A stretch of 64,000 bases of DNA, from assembly GCF_000002875.2 (NCBI RefSeq), contig NC_009413.2, forward strand, positions 491,323 to 555,322, in the 5' to 3' direction. Both the position numbers and the translations under genes were made by a program. The notes under the pieces are model-generated. The model made no database searches and had not been told where the DNA came from. It saw nothing but the letters and a program-made list of their open reading frames with translations. Each line of letters begins with the position of its first letter. The first letter of the stretch is position 1. Origin of the DNA: Leishmania infantum JPCM5 (lineage: Eukaryota; Euglenozoa; Kinetoplastea; Trypanosomatida; Trypanosomatidae). This document shows, piece by piece, positions 21,424 to 31,956 of this stretch.

Positions 21424-22134
21424 ATCGCGGCGGCGGTTGCGGACTCGGACAGCGCTGATGCTGAGAACGGCGCCGAAAGCCGGTCCGCTTCCGCCAATGG
21501 ACATGGAGAGGCAAAGCGAAGGCGAGCTGAGTAGCGGCAGGCATGACCGGTGCCGCCGCCGCCGGTGTTTTTTTTTTCGTTCGGTGGTGAGTACTACCAG
21601 CGTTTCAGCTCTCTGCTCCCTCTGCCTCAGAACAGTACAGCGCCCTACCTGCCTGCGCTGACGAGGTTTCTGCTTCTGCAGTTCTTGCCCGCCTATGCGC
21701 GCGTTGGCGTTCTTCTGGCCACATCGCGTCTGTTGAGCTTCTTTTCATTGTCTGCGCGTGCGCGTTGTGTGCGCCTCTTCATGGCCCGTCCGTGATCGCG
21801 GATTTTTTTTTTTTGACTTCGTTATTCTTGGGTGTGTGGGTGTGGAGTGTCCTTCCCTGCCCTCCATGGCCGCCAACTCCCTTCTCTCTCTCCCTCTCGC
21901 TTTCCCACTCGTCTTCTCAGTCTGCTTCTTTTTGTGCTCTCGTTCTCTCTCTTTCTTGAGGCCTCTCTCATGGAAGCGCAGCTGAGAGTGAGTATGTGTG
22001 GGCAGGCGATCCACTCCTCTTTTTGCGTGCATGCTGGAGAGAGGAGAGGCGCTGAGGATGGCGCGTCCCTGCAGAGGCAACCAACTCAAAACGCGGAAAA
22101 ATCGAAGCGAGAACAACAAAGCCGAAAACACGTA

Positions 22135-22157
22135 CACACACACACACACACACACAC
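22135..22157 (+). repeat. CA microsatellite
   Basis: About eleven CA units in the HSP100 downstream region. Confidence 0.8.
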
Positions 22158-22619
22158 CTATAAATGCGACGCGAATGCGCGTTGCGGCGGCCGCCGCTGT
22201 CCTCTTACCCAGCGGTCCATCCTGTGCATACTCGACGCACCTTTTCCTTTGTTTTCCCGCCCTCCTGGTCAGATGTGCGCGTGTGCGTGCATGTCTGGGT
22301 GTGCGTCTGGGATGGTGCATCCGTTTTGTAAACTCTGCTGACCGCCGGAGAAGAGGTGGGCGTGCGTGCGCAGGCTCCGGGAAGGTGCGGCGCTGCTGCT
22401 CTCGTGGATGCGGGTGTTTCTTTCTTTTTCTGTGCCGTTTTGATGTTGTTGCTATTTCCTCCCCTCCCCCCATACCCACTTCTCCAGATTTGTGGTGACC
22501 TTTCGTTTATGTTGTTTTGCTGATGCGGCTCATCAGCAGTGGCACACGGCCATGCTGTGGCGCATTGCTGGTGCGCCGCACCTTTTCGGCCTTGCCACTT
22601 TTTGTCTTCCCTCTTGGAT

Positions 22620-22910
22620 CTCTTGCCATGATGACAACGAGGGGAGGGAGGGGGGGGGGCTGCCTCAGCGCATGGTATCGTGGGGTGCCGTACTCCCACG
22701 TTCTGCGGGGAGGCTAAGCAAGCCCCCCTCCCCTCATCCCTTGCCGAATGCCGATCCGCCTCTGGTGTTGACAAGATCAAGGGCCATGCATCATGGAGAG
22801 GTGAGAGCGATGTGCCGCTACTGACGTCGGCGGCCAGGTCGTGGATGGCGCTGCGTCGGTGCAACCTGCGGCAGTGGACAGACTTGTGCCGCTTATAGGA
22901 TTGCCAGAGT
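22620..22910. mobile_element. Degenerate, truncated SIDER-like retroposon
   Basis: By eye this segment aligns collinearly with the first half of the element at 40230-40830. Shared blocks include the GTGGTATCG-like start (near 22673 versus 40253), the CAAGC...CCCTC...TTGCCGAATGCCG block, GCTACTGACGTCGGC (22820) versus CCACTGATGTCGGC (40415), GTGGATGGCGCTGCGTCG (22841) versus CTGGATGGCGTTGTGCGTCG, and the following ACCTGCG...GGACA. The second half of the reference copy is not found. Trypanosomatid SIDERs are degenerate non-autonomous relatives of ingi/L1Tc, often placed in 3' UTRs. It lies about 1.2 kb downstream of the HSP100 stop, so it may be inside the 3' UTR. Confidence 0.6.
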
Positions 22911-24809
22911 GGAGTTCAAGCCTTGTATTGTGCCAGAATCGGCACACTGACAAGAGACAACAACAACAAAAAAAACAAGCTTTCAATGTGCGATATTTAA
23001 GCTTGCTGTGACAGCGCCGTCGTGCGAGAGGGCCGTACAGCCACTAGCGCTTTTCTTTGGCTGTTCCCACTCTTCTGTTCTCATGGAGAGACGTTTCGTA
23101 ATTCCCCCCTTCTACCTGCCTCTGTGAGGGAGACTGCTTCATATTGTTAGTGGCGGTCATGACGACGCATCTGTCGCACTGGTGTCTTCGATCCGCCCTC
23201 AACCCTGCCATCTTCTTTACTTTTCGCTGAGCCTTTACCTATCCCTTTTTGTTTTCCTCCCACCCCCAACGCTATAAAGCCGACTTTCTCCCTCTTCTTT
23301 TCGTGTGTATTCGGGCCCTTGCCAGGCGCCTCTTCATGTGTGGCGCTTATGATCATGCGGATGGACAGCAGCGACGGAGTGGGGCTGCGTGATGGTGCGC
23401 GAGAGCTCGACGACGATGATGAGTACCGACACATACCTACCCTCCCGTCCGCCACGCACAGATACGCGTAGGCGTGCGAACAAACTAAGACCAAAGAACG
23501 AGGTGAGAGCGTCAAGAGAAAAGGCGGAGGCCGGAATAGCCAAGGCCCCCTTCATCGACGCATATGTTACTTTCGGTGTAATGCGGTCCCGACAGAGCAC
23601 TCCGCCGCTGCTGCAGGCCGAGCAGATCCGCTGCATACACACAATCGCATGTGCGCTCTGGGTGTTTCCATGACCTTTGCTGTCGTTGGTCAACCACTGC
23701 GTGCCGCTCTTGCGCTGCCATGATACCACCTCTCTCTCCTCACTTCCTTTCTTCCAAGCTGCGTATTACTGGCCTTTGCGTTCGTCTCTATCAACTTCCC
23801 CCTCTCTACCCTTCCGTTGCACCGTCCGCTGCATCGCGCCGGAGTAGCGGCTACCAGTGAGGTGGAGCACATAGAGAGAGGCTTATACCTCAGTGACCAT
23901 CACCCCCTGCCGGCTCCACGACAGACGCGACCGCTTCCGCCCTCGAGCAGGACGCTGGGCGCGGCTCTCTTGGATCAAGGCATGCGGTCCACCCATGTGC
24001 GTGTGTCGCCGATGGCGCGGCATGCGTGCGAGGAAGGGACGAGCAAGGGCAGGAGGATCCTGCTAGATGCATGGTCCGATTCGACGGCAGACTGCTCGTC
24101 CTGGCCGACTCGGATGTAGCCGCAGTGCGACATAGGGGCGGGGTGAAAATAGAAAAAAAATGTTTTCGTTGCACGCCGACTGCTAGGCTTGCCGCCTCCA
24201 TCAGCTCGCTCGCGAACCGCTGATCTCCCTTCCTCTTCTACCTTACTTTACACACCTTTCTTCTCTCTCCCTTCTCTCCTTCAGTTTTGGCCACCGCTGG
24301 CCGTCCCTCTGCTGTTTCGGTGGTGATCACTTTTGCTGCCATCTCGCCTTGCGCCGAGGGTTAGTCTTTACGAAATTTCGTCATCGTCGTCAGGGTTGCA
24401 CCCCCTCCATTGGTTGCGATAAGCGCTGACGAGGAAGGTGGATCGCGCGCCCCTGAGCGTTTCCGTGCGTGAGTTTAGACGTGTGGGAGCGCTAGCGTAT
24501 CTTGTGGCCGCGCCCTCCCCTTCCCTTTCTCCGCTTCAGTCTCGCCTTCTTTTTACTACCTTTTTGTTTTGCTTCTGCCCATGTGCACACACCCTTTGTG
24601 ACCCGTTGTGCAACCTGTGCTCCCCCTCTTCCCATTTCCCCTTGAAACGCCACACGAGAGGGGAGCATCTTGACAGGAGCTCGACGTAGACAGCCGTGGC
24701 GTTTGATACAGTTGCTATGGGGGCTCTTTCCTTTTCACTGAACCGCCTCTTACACCCCCCCCCTCTGCGCCTCTGCTGCTGATCGACACATCCTTTTGGC
24801 GAGAGCCTT

Positions 24810-24834
24810 CGTCTTTTCTTTCTCTTCTAAATAG
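24810..24834 (+). promoter_or_regulatory. Candidate trans-splice acceptor for lipase 2
   Basis: A clean T/C tract from about 24808 to 24828 is followed by AG at 24833-24834, giving a leader of about 170 bases before the ATG at 25008. The layout fits spliced-leader addition. Confidence 0.5.
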
Positions 24835-25007
24835 TGGCCTCCCTCCTCGTGGCGCTCACACAGCTCAACTGAAGCGTGGAGCGACCGTCATTGAACAGAA
24901 CTTCAGAGCCCTAGTGCACGCGCGCTTGCCGCTCTCTCACTTCTCCGGGCCACTGCCTTCTACGGGAGCCCCTCACTCTCCTGAGTAGCAAGAGCGACGG
25001 ACTCGAT

Positions 25008-28000
25008 ATGCCCTCCGTAAGTCTGCGCAGTGGCGATGCTGCAGCAAATTTAGCATCGACGCAGTCCCCCTTCGCAGGGAGACAAAGTGCCTCTTTATCC
25101 TCTCACGGCAGCGCTGAGGGCAATGACGATGGCAGGCGATTAGCTCGCGAGTCGGCGCCGCCGCCGCCGCAGCAGCAGCAGCAGAAGCAGCAACGCGCAC
25201 CGAAGCCCTCCGCGCCGATCTCAAAGGGCGAATTCGTGCAGAAGGCGCGGGAGAGGGTGGACGCATCCGCCAAGGCGCGCGGCAGCCGCCCGTCTTGGAG
25301 GGAGTGTCAGCCCGAGGAAAAGCCTCGCAAGCGCCGGAAACAGCACGTGGAAAAGGAGGATAGGCAGAAGGTGGCGCTGCGGCAGTCATCGGCGCATCGT
25401 CGTCGCGTCATCCCGACCCCACCGCACCGGCAAATTTTCCTCGTTGGCAATTACTACTGCGGCGCAGGTGTGCTTAGCGCGCAGAAGCACGAGAGCTTCC
25501 TCGCTGCGTACTCGAGCGGCGGCGGTGGCGTTGGCAATGCCCGTGGCGTTGATGGAGGGATGACGTATGCGGGTGCGTCAACCACGGTGCTGCCCAACCA
25601 CGCCGGCACCGGCATGTCTGCCCCGAAAGGCATGTCGCTTCACGTTTCCCCTCCTGTCCCATCCGGCGTCCAGCCCTTTAGCAACTCCTTGGGTATCCTC
25701 AACATGCAGACAGGATCGCCATCGCACAGTCCAATGGCACAGTCGTCCACTAACGCCGCTGCTTTTGCAAACTCCCATCGTAGCCATCGCAAGCGCAGGG
25801 GCTCCGAGAAGCTGCGTGTGATGCAGCGCTTCTACGAGCCGGTGGAGCTGCAGGTGGAGTCCATCTCAGCCTTCGCGATGCGACTCACCCTTGTGCTGTG
25901 GCACGCGTGCCTTATCGCGGCTCTCGTCGTCGAAGTCATTCCGAAGGTGCAATGGTCGATGGTGAACATCTGTGGCACAGCTTACGGCGTAGATCTGCGG
26001 CACATGGACAAGTGGACGAGCCCCTGCGTGACTTCGCCGACTGCAGCGGCTAACGGCACCCTCGCGACACCAGCGACGGTGTCGCTTAGGTGGGTCGGCT
26101 CGACCTTGACCCATCAGCATAGCAGTATGGTGCGCTACCGGCGCGTGGCCTTTAGTCTACCTCCGCCAACTGACCAGGCAGGTATAGTGCAGGTGTACAA
26201 CGTCGTCGCCGAGAATCGCATATCGGGCAACGGAGTCGAGCGGGTCTCGGAGTACCCCTTGTCGATTCGCTGCGACAGGACGAAGACTCGGTGCGATGTG
26301 GCGCGTGTGCCGGAGCTCTTGCTTGGCAACACGCCCACGCTTGCGGGCGAGTTCAGCTTTACCCTGACCTTGGTGCCGGAATCGCTGGCGGCCGGGGCGG
26401 CCGGTGGCTCCGTCGGCATTGCCTACCAACGCTCTGCCTACACGGTTGCCACGATTGTGTGGCGCTACACACTGATGGTCTTTTCCCTAATTCACACGCT
26501 ACGCTTTGTCGCGTACTGCAAGTACACGAGCGCCCTGTACGAGCAGAGCTGGACGCTTGTCCTGCAGGTGGCGCTACTGTGGTACATGAACCCGCTGTTC
26601 GCGCTGAACATCACGAGCTGGCCCTTATCCTCCATGCTAGCCTTCATGGAGTACCGCATCCCCACCTACTTCATGGCGGTGTCGATCGCGTACATGCTCT
26701 CCGTCATGACCGCCTCGATGATGTGGGCCCGCCCTCTCGAAGCGAAGCCGAACGACGGCGCCTTCGCCAAGCTCAAGGCCTTACTCGCGCGGAGCCGAAA
26801 CGTGTGCGACCCACCCATGTGGACGAAGATCCTCATCTCTGTCTACATGCTCAGCATCTGTGTGCTGGACATTGTGGATGCGAGCGTGAACAAGTACATG
26901 TGGCAGCTCACCTCCAACAGCGAGGTGCGGTTCAAGCGGCTCTACTGGTTCGTCATCATCCTTCAGATTTCTGGCGGTCTCGTCTGCCTGTTGCTCCTCT
27001 TCTACCTACGCAGCTACCTCGGGAAAAAGCCGTACTTGGAAAGCCGTCCGCAGCAGCTTGCCTGCCGTGTGTTCTTGATGGTCTTCCTGTCCGCCATTGC
27101 TTACTGCGTGATTCACTGTCTCGTTTTCTTTTTGTTCTACAACCGCGGCTACCCGGCGCTGGCCTCGCAGCAGCCATTGCTGCAACTTCCGATGTTGATG
27201 GTCGCGAGCTTCTTTGTGAATATCATGACGCTTGTCTACACCTCGCAGAGCCGCGACGAGAACGTACCCGTCAACCCGAGGGACCCACGTTGGAAACACA
27301 TGGTGTGGCCCGACACGTGGTATCGCTGGTTGGCGCGGCACGGCGGCAGCCAGTACATCTTTGTCACAGAACAGGAGGAGACGCGGTTTTACCGTCTTCA
27401 GTTTCAATTTCGACGGCGGCAGTACATGGCGAAGCAGAAACGGCTTCAGAACGCGGGCGGAGCGGTGGCGAGCTTCGTACCCACTTTGGCCGGCTCCATC
27501 GCCGCCACCACGCCGTGGGAGCGCACGCAGAACGCAATGCAGTCCAACCTGTTGCCCCCCATGCGTGAAATGCAGGGTGACGGCTGCCGTGCGACGAGCT
27601 CGCTGCAGCGCGACGGCGGCGCTCCCGTGTCGTGGCGCACTGACGTATGCGCGTCGCCGCAGCCGAGCCGCCTGGTGAGTGCGACAGACACGGACGACGA
27701 CGCCGATGACGGCGGCAGCCAGCACCATGAGGAGTCACCGGTTGCGCGGGACAACAGTCGTGGCACTATCAGCCTCGTGCGCTGCGATGGTCGTTCGGGT
27801 GTGCCGGCCGCACGAGGAGCAAGCCACCTGGCCATCGAGCCGAGTCCGTCGCGACGCTTCGGCGATGACAGTGGCGCTGGTGCTGCAACCACCACACTCG
27901 ACATGCGGAGCAGTGGCTTTTGGCGCGGCCATAGTGATGTAGACTCGAATGGCTTGATGCCGGTGAGCGTGGCGGCACGCCACATCATCAACATGGATCG

Positions 28001-30719
28001 CTTTAGCACCTACTTTCTAGCAGACGGCGACGGCACCGCTGGTGGTGGCGGAGGCGTTACGGAGTCGTACGCCGGCGTTAGGCGCGATAGGTCATTGGCA
28101 GGAGACGCATACGCTATTGAAGGCCCCGCGCGATGGCGGTCCCGGATTCGGCAGAACGCATCTGCCGCGCGAGGTCTTGACGGCGGAGACGGCAGCGCTA
28201 CGTTTTGTAGGTTTTCGCAGCGCCAGGCAGCATTGTCGGCGAATACCTTGGCGCACACGTACAGTGGTTTTGACTGCCACAGCGGCCGTGCTTCTCCGTC
28301 ACTGGCGCCGTTGAAGCATGCTGGGTGGTGCCAGCACCACGCACGCTCCCGTTCGGATGGGAACGCTCCCACTAACTCGTGGGGGGATGCGGACGCGGAG
28401 TCCGCCAGACGCAGCCGCAAGACTGTCTCACGGCATGCCACGCCTCCACTGGCGCCGCGGTCACGCTACCGAGATCCCTCCGCCGGTACAGGCGTGGCAG
28501 GGGACACTGAGATACCCATAGCAGCGTTCTCGAGAGCGTTGCAGGCGGCAGCTGCGACGCCAGCGGAGGCTTCAGTCTCGGTGTTGCCGCACACCGAGGT
28601 GGACGAGGAGTGGCACAAACATGACAAGCGGCGACTAAGCGAAAGCGAAGTCGCCTTAGGCACCAACAATGACACCTTCGTGCGCCAGCGCGATTCTCTG
28701 CCGTGCGCGATGCTTCCGATGCAGGCGCCGACTGCAGACGCATCCGATGCTAACGATGGAAGCAATCTCAAAGGAACGCCGCTTGTGGGGAAGGACGACC
28801 CTCCCACTGTGTCGTGCATTTCACCACTGTTGACGGCAGACGCGTCTTGCGTTGCGCCAGCGAGCAGCGGTGTTGATGCCAATGCGCGACAGGTCTCTGT
28901 ACATGGCGACACAGGAAGTCATCCGCGCATATCGCACTCCAGAGATGGCGACGCGCTATTCGACCTCTCTTTGCGCACCTCGGGCGACAGCGATGATACC
29001 AGCAGCAGCGACCGCACGCGTGGCGGCACTCGCTCTTTGATGCGCACCCTGGTTCTGGCGCGGGAGCGCTTGGGAGCGCTGATCGGGACGGCGGAGCAGA
29101 ACCTGCTGGAACGGCCGGTTCGTGGCTTGGAGCGGCTCGAGACGCACATCTTCGACGCAGCGTATCGGCCTTTTCAGTCAATGCAGTACCTGCCCTTTTT
29201 CAACCTCGAGACTGCCATCGACTGCTTTAACATCTCCTGGGAGGCCTACGGTGTGGAGGAGAGCACTGGCGGCCAGGCGATCGAGACGGGTATTCAGATG
29301 ACGCCGCAGAGCGTTCCTCGCGCTGTGGCCAACGCTATCAAGAATCGACTCTGCGGCTGCTGCCCAGCGGAGGAAGACACGGGCGACGACGACGCCGAAG
29401 ATGACAGCGGAAGAGAGGCAGATCAGGCAGTCGCGGGCGCGCGGGAAGTCGCTGGCTCAATTGGCGGCGCTAGCGAGGGCAGTGCAGCAGTCGCGTCCGC
29501 CATCGGCGACGCTCGCACGGGGCAGGAGATGCATGTGCCCACCACGCCGTGCACGCGTGACTCGGACACGGTCATTGTTCATATACGCAGCGAAGATGAC
29601 AGCGGCGGCGCAGCCGCGTCACCGCCAACCTCCACGCCTGCACTCGCCGGTAAGCGTCCGCCCAGCCGTTCCGCCTTGTCACCCACTGAGACTGAATCGG
29701 GGGCGCCGGCGCCGACGGTAGCCGCAGCCGCAGCCACCGTCGCCGACTCGGCGGTGCTGCCCATGAACGTCGAGAAGTATGGCTTTGTGCGGCTACTGGT
29801 AGCGGAGGCGAGGGAGGTGCAGGTGCTCATGGTGAAGATGGACACGAGCGCTCGTGAACACAAGGGCAAGGCGCCGCGCGTCATCATCGGCTTCCGCGGG
29901 ACCGCGAACATGACCAACGCCAAGTACGACATGAACATTCACCGGGTCGTGTGGCGGGAGATGGAGAAGACGGCCGACAGGGAGGCAGCGAACGCGGCGG
30001 GCGAAGAGGTGTCCGAGTTGGCGAGCACCTTTGACGACGGCAGCACCACAGCTGCGCAGCACCTCGGCTGTGCGTCGTGCATCCATTCGTGCATGCGCAA
30101 GACGTCGTGGCGGCCCACCTGCCACGCCGGGTTTCTTACCATCTGGAAGACGCTGAAGCCTACAGTGCTGTCGCGGTTGCGCGACGTCCTGTGTGACGAC
30201 CGCGGCACCGTCTACCGCATCTTCACAACCGGCCACAGCCTCGGCGGCGCCCTGGCGTCCCTCTGCGCGTATAGCATCACCTACATGCTGAGGCGCATGG
30301 ACTACCCCATCGCCGACGTGACCGTCTACACGTACGGCCAGCCACGCATGGGCAATCGAGCGTTCCAGCACATTTACAACAAGGCCGTTCCGCGCACATT
30401 CCGCGTTGTGAATGAGAGCGACGTTGTCGTGAACATGTTCATCTTTGGCGGCTACCACGTCGGCATCGAGGTGGACGTGGACCGCAATGGCAACTTTATT
30501 GTGAAGCCGACAGCGATTGAGAAACTGTTTCCGCCGACGAAGGGGCGGGGGTTGATGGTGGTCAACCACCTCCTGACCAGCTACGGGATTTCGCTGAATG
30601 CGATCGCCTCTCGGACCCCATGCCCGGCGCGCGGGCTTGACTTTTACTTGACCGCCGACCCCGAAAAGGTGGAGGCCGAGACGGTGAAGATGGAGGCAAT
30701 CCACGCGGCGCAGTCGTAG
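25008..30719 (+). CDS. Polytopic membrane protein with C-terminal class 3 lipase domain (paralogue 2)
   Basis: A 1903-residue protein, paralogous to the 1720-residue protein encoded at 11399-16561. The N-terminal ~270 residues are low-complexity (polyPro/polyGln near 25156-25190). Then comes a PVELQVE-type block shared with paralogue 1, a hydrophobic helix at about 290-312, a soluble domain to about 480, and about seven helices (481-504, 514-535, 545-573, 608-627, 645-671, 688-711, 727-746). The EQSW...YMNPLF motif corresponds to the Wntless/TMEM181-like EQKW...NDP motif. A conserved juxtamembrane block (PRDPRW, WYRWL, HGGS) follows, then about 590 disordered residues. The lipase class 3 domain starts near 1397: FRGT from Phe1629, GHSLGG with Ser1744, Asp1805, and His1817 in YHVGIEV. 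The catalytic triad appears intact. It is probably a membrane-bound acylglycerol or phospholipid lipase; the substrate and membrane are not known. Confidence 0.87.
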   Translation: MPSVSLRSGDAAANLASTQSPFAGRQSASLSSHGSAEGNDDGRRLARESAPPPPQQQQQKQQRAPKPSAPISKGEFVQKARERVDASAKARGSRPSWRECQPEEKPRKRRKQHVEKEDRQKVALRQSSAHRRRVIPTPPHRQIFLVGNYYCGAGVLSAQKHESFLAAYSSGGGGVGNARGVDGGMTYAGASTTVLPNHAGTGMSAPKGMSLHVSPPVPSGVQPFSNSLGILNMQTGSPSHSPMAQSSTNAAAFANSHRSHRKRRGSEKLRVMQRFYEPVELQVESISAFAMRLTLVLWHACLIAALVVEVIPKVQWSMVNICGTAYGVDLRHMDKWTSPCVTSPTAAANGTLATPATVSLRWVGSTLTHQHSSMVRYRRVAFSLPPPTDQAGIVQVYNVVAENRISGNGVERVSEYPLSIRCDRTKTRCDVARVPELLLGNTPTLAGEFSFTLTLVPESLAAGAAGGSVGIAYQRSAYTVATIVWRYTLMVFSLIHTLRFVAYCKYTSALYEQSWTLVLQVALLWYMNPLFALNITSWPLSSMLAFMEYRIPTYFMAVSIAYMLSVMTASMMWARPLEAKPNDGAFAKLKALLARSRNVCDPPMWTKILISVYMLSICVLDIVDASVNKYMWQLTSNSEVRFKRLYWFVIILQISGGLVCLLLLFYLRSYLGKKPYLESRPQQLACRVFLMVFLSAIAYCVIHCLVFFLFYNRGYPALASQQPLLQLPMLMVASFFVNIMTLVYTSQSRDENVPVNPRDPRWKHMVWPDTWYRWLARHGGSQYIFVTEQEETRFYRLQFQFRRRQYMAKQKRLQNAGGAVASFVPTLAGSIAATTPWERTQNAMQSNLLPPMREMQGDGCRATSSLQRDGGAPVSWRTDVCASPQPSRLVSATDTDDDADDGGSQHHEESPVARDNSRGTISLVRCDGRSGVPAARGASHLAIEPSPSRRFGDDSGAGAATTTLDMRSSGFWRGHSDVDSNGLMPVSVAARHIINMDRFSTYFLADGDGTAGGGGGVTESYAGVRRDRSLAGDAYAIEGPARWRSRIRQNASAARGLDGGDGSATFCRFSQRQAALSANTLAHTYSGFDCHSGRASPSLAPLKHAGWCQHHARSRSDGNAPTNSWGDADAESARRSRKTVSRHATPPLAPRSRYRDPSAGTGVAGDTEIPIAAFSRALQAAAATPAEASVSVLPHTEVDEEWHKHDKRRLSESEVALGTNNDTFVRQRDSLPCAMLPMQAPTADASDANDGSNLKGTPLVGKDDPPTVSCISPLLTADASCVAPASSGVDANARQVSVHGDTGSHPRISHSRDGDALFDLSLRTSGDSDDTSSSDRTRGGTRSLMRTLVLARERLGALIGTAEQNLLERPVRGLERLETHIFDAAYRPFQSMQYLPFFNLETAIDCFNISWEAYGVEESTGGQAIETGIQMTPQSVPRAVANAIKNRLCGCCPAEEDTGDDDAEDDSGREADQAVAGAREVAGSIGGASEGSAAVASAIGDARTGQEMHVPTTPCTRDSDTVIVHIRSEDDSGGAAASPPTSTPALAGKRPPSRSALSPTETESGAPAPTVAAAAATVADSAVLPMNVEKYGFVRLLVAEAREVQVLMVKMDTSAREHKGKAPRVIIGFRGTANMTNAKYDMNIHRVVWREMEKTADREAANAAGEEVSELASTFDDGSTTAAQHLGCASCIHSCMRKTSWRPTCHAGFLTIWKTLKPTVLSRLRDVLCDDRGTVYRIFTTGHSLGGALASLCAYSITYMLRRMDYPIADVTVYTYGQPRMGNRAFQHIYNKAVPRTFRVVNESDVVVNMFIFGGYHVGIEVDVDRNGNFIVKPTAIEKLFPPTKGRGLMVVNHLLTSYGISLNAIASRTPCPARGLDFYLTADPEKVEAETVKMEAIHAAQS

Positions 30720-31599
30720 AGCCGAGAAGCAAGTCGACAGGACGTGCGCAGAGAGAGTGAGAGGGAGGTCCACACTGCCGATAGCAAGTGGGGGGGCGAG
30801 ATCTGGTGACGACCACTAGGGAAGATCGTTGCTGCCGTCATGCCGATAGGGGCACCCTCGTTGCGAGCGCGTGATGGCTTGCGCACAGCTGCCGTCACTG
30901 CTCAGGTATGCGAGAGGGGGAGAGAAAAAGAGGGACCTCTTTTTTGATCTACCCACGTCATGGGCGGGTAAACACACATACGCTCAGCCGCACTCGTACG
31001 CGCGTGGCAAGCACGATGCATGAACCCGCCGCGTGCGCTCTTGCTGTTGTTGTCTGCTGAAGGGGCGGCTACAAAGAGCCGCTAATTCACGCGCATAACG
31101 GAGGAGACGCTGATCTTCACGGCTGCGCGTGGGGACGCATCACCACCAACACCACCGCCTCCTCCCTCCATGGGTGGTGGTTCACTGCATCGTGCATAAT
31201 ACAAACTTGCAGCTTGGAAATACATGAAGCACCTCAGCGTTTGCGCGATTTAACGATGCCGCGGCCTAGACGAGAGCGGCGGGGCGCACTTGTGTGCCCC
31301 TTTTCACTGTTGCGAACTCATGTTGTTGGATACCCTCATCGTACTCATCAGCATCGCTACCCTCCGGCCCCCTCCCTCGGAGGCCTGCGCAGTGCACGTG
31401 CGTATCTCTGCTTCTCTTTCCCTCTTCACCTCTTTTCTCTCTGGCGTCTCATCGGTCGGTCCAGCGACTGTGCCGCACTGCCCATTAGGAAGTTTTACAG
31501 CGACCCCCCACTTCTCCTCCACGCCGAACAAGTTAGAGCGGAAAGCGCCGCACCCACGAGCATCGACACACAAAAGGCGCAAGAAAAAAACCCGATCAA
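30720..31599 (+). other. Intergenic region between lipase 2 and the DSS1-like gene
   Basis: About 0.9 kb. The first part is purine-rich and mixed; from 31355 it turns pyrimidine-rich and ends in candidate AG acceptors. No gene is seen. Confidence 0.6.
31394..31464 (+). promoter_or_regulatory. Candidate trans-splice acceptor for the DSS1-like gene
   Basis: A pyrimidine tract from about 31402 to 31442 is followed by an AG at 31463-31464, about 135 bases before the ATG at 31600. Confidence 0.45.
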
Positions 31600-31956
31600 A
31601 TGGCGGCGACGGCAGCGAGCACAACCGAGGCGAAGCCGTCTATTCTCCAGACGACAGACGCACTCCTAGCCGTCCCTTCGAGCGAGACCGTGTGGTCGGC
31701 GTGGTACAAGGAGTCGGAGGACAAGTTTTTGGAGTTCAAGAGCTTCGAGCCGGCGCCGGCGATGGGAGGCCCAGGCAACATGTCCCGCGCCGGGTCTGTC
31801 CGCACGTTATCGATGCGGCAGATCAGCGGGCAGTTTGAAGAGGAAGTGGCCAAGTCATGGGAGGAGGACTGGGAGGACGAGGACGTGGAGGACACCTTCG
31901 AGCATATCATCGGCCAGATTTCACAGCTTCACGCCACCAAGGCCGCGTCCAAGTAG
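31600..31956 (+). CDS. DSS1/SEM1-like small acidic protein (putative proteasome lid subunit Rpn15)
   Basis: A 118-residue acidic protein. Its C-terminal part carries the DSS1/SEM1 signature: Trp87-Glu-Glu-Asp-Trp91 and EDEDVED, then Phe100 and a helix (HIIGQI). This closely follows the W..DW.DDDVED.F pattern of human DSS1 and yeast Sem1. In other eukaryotes this intrinsically disordered protein is a stoichiometric subunit of the 26S proteasome lid. It also joins the TREX-2 mRNA export complex and BRCA2, always binding through the acidic Trp motifs. The protein is longer than usual (about 70-90 residues) because of an N-terminal extension that itself has a WSAWYKESEDKFLEF segment. The short length makes annotation by similarity easy to miss. 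The family call rests on the motif alone. Confidence 0.72.
   Translation: MAATAASTTEAKPSILQTTDALLAVPSSETVWSAWYKESEDKFLEFKSFEPAPAMGGPGNMSRAGSVRTLSMRQISGQFEEEVAKSWEEDWEDEDVEDTFEHIIGQISQLHATKAASK

Larger units (their letters stand above)
21424..25007 (+). other. Long intergenic region downstream of HSP100
   Basis: About 3.6 kb of non-coding DNA expected to hold the HSP100 3' UTR and the leader of the next lipase gene. It has T/C-rich stretches, a CA repeat at about 22135-22157, a SIDER-related segment near 22620-22910, an A-rich stretch at 22958-22980, and a moderately GC-rich segment of unknown nature at about 23880-24130. No open frame here resembles a protein family. Confidence 0.6.

Noticed and set aside
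23880..24130. Possible SIDER or pseudogene in the moderately GC-rich segment before lipase 2
   Set aside because: No block could be matched to the 40-kb element in either direction, and no protein family is seen in any frame.
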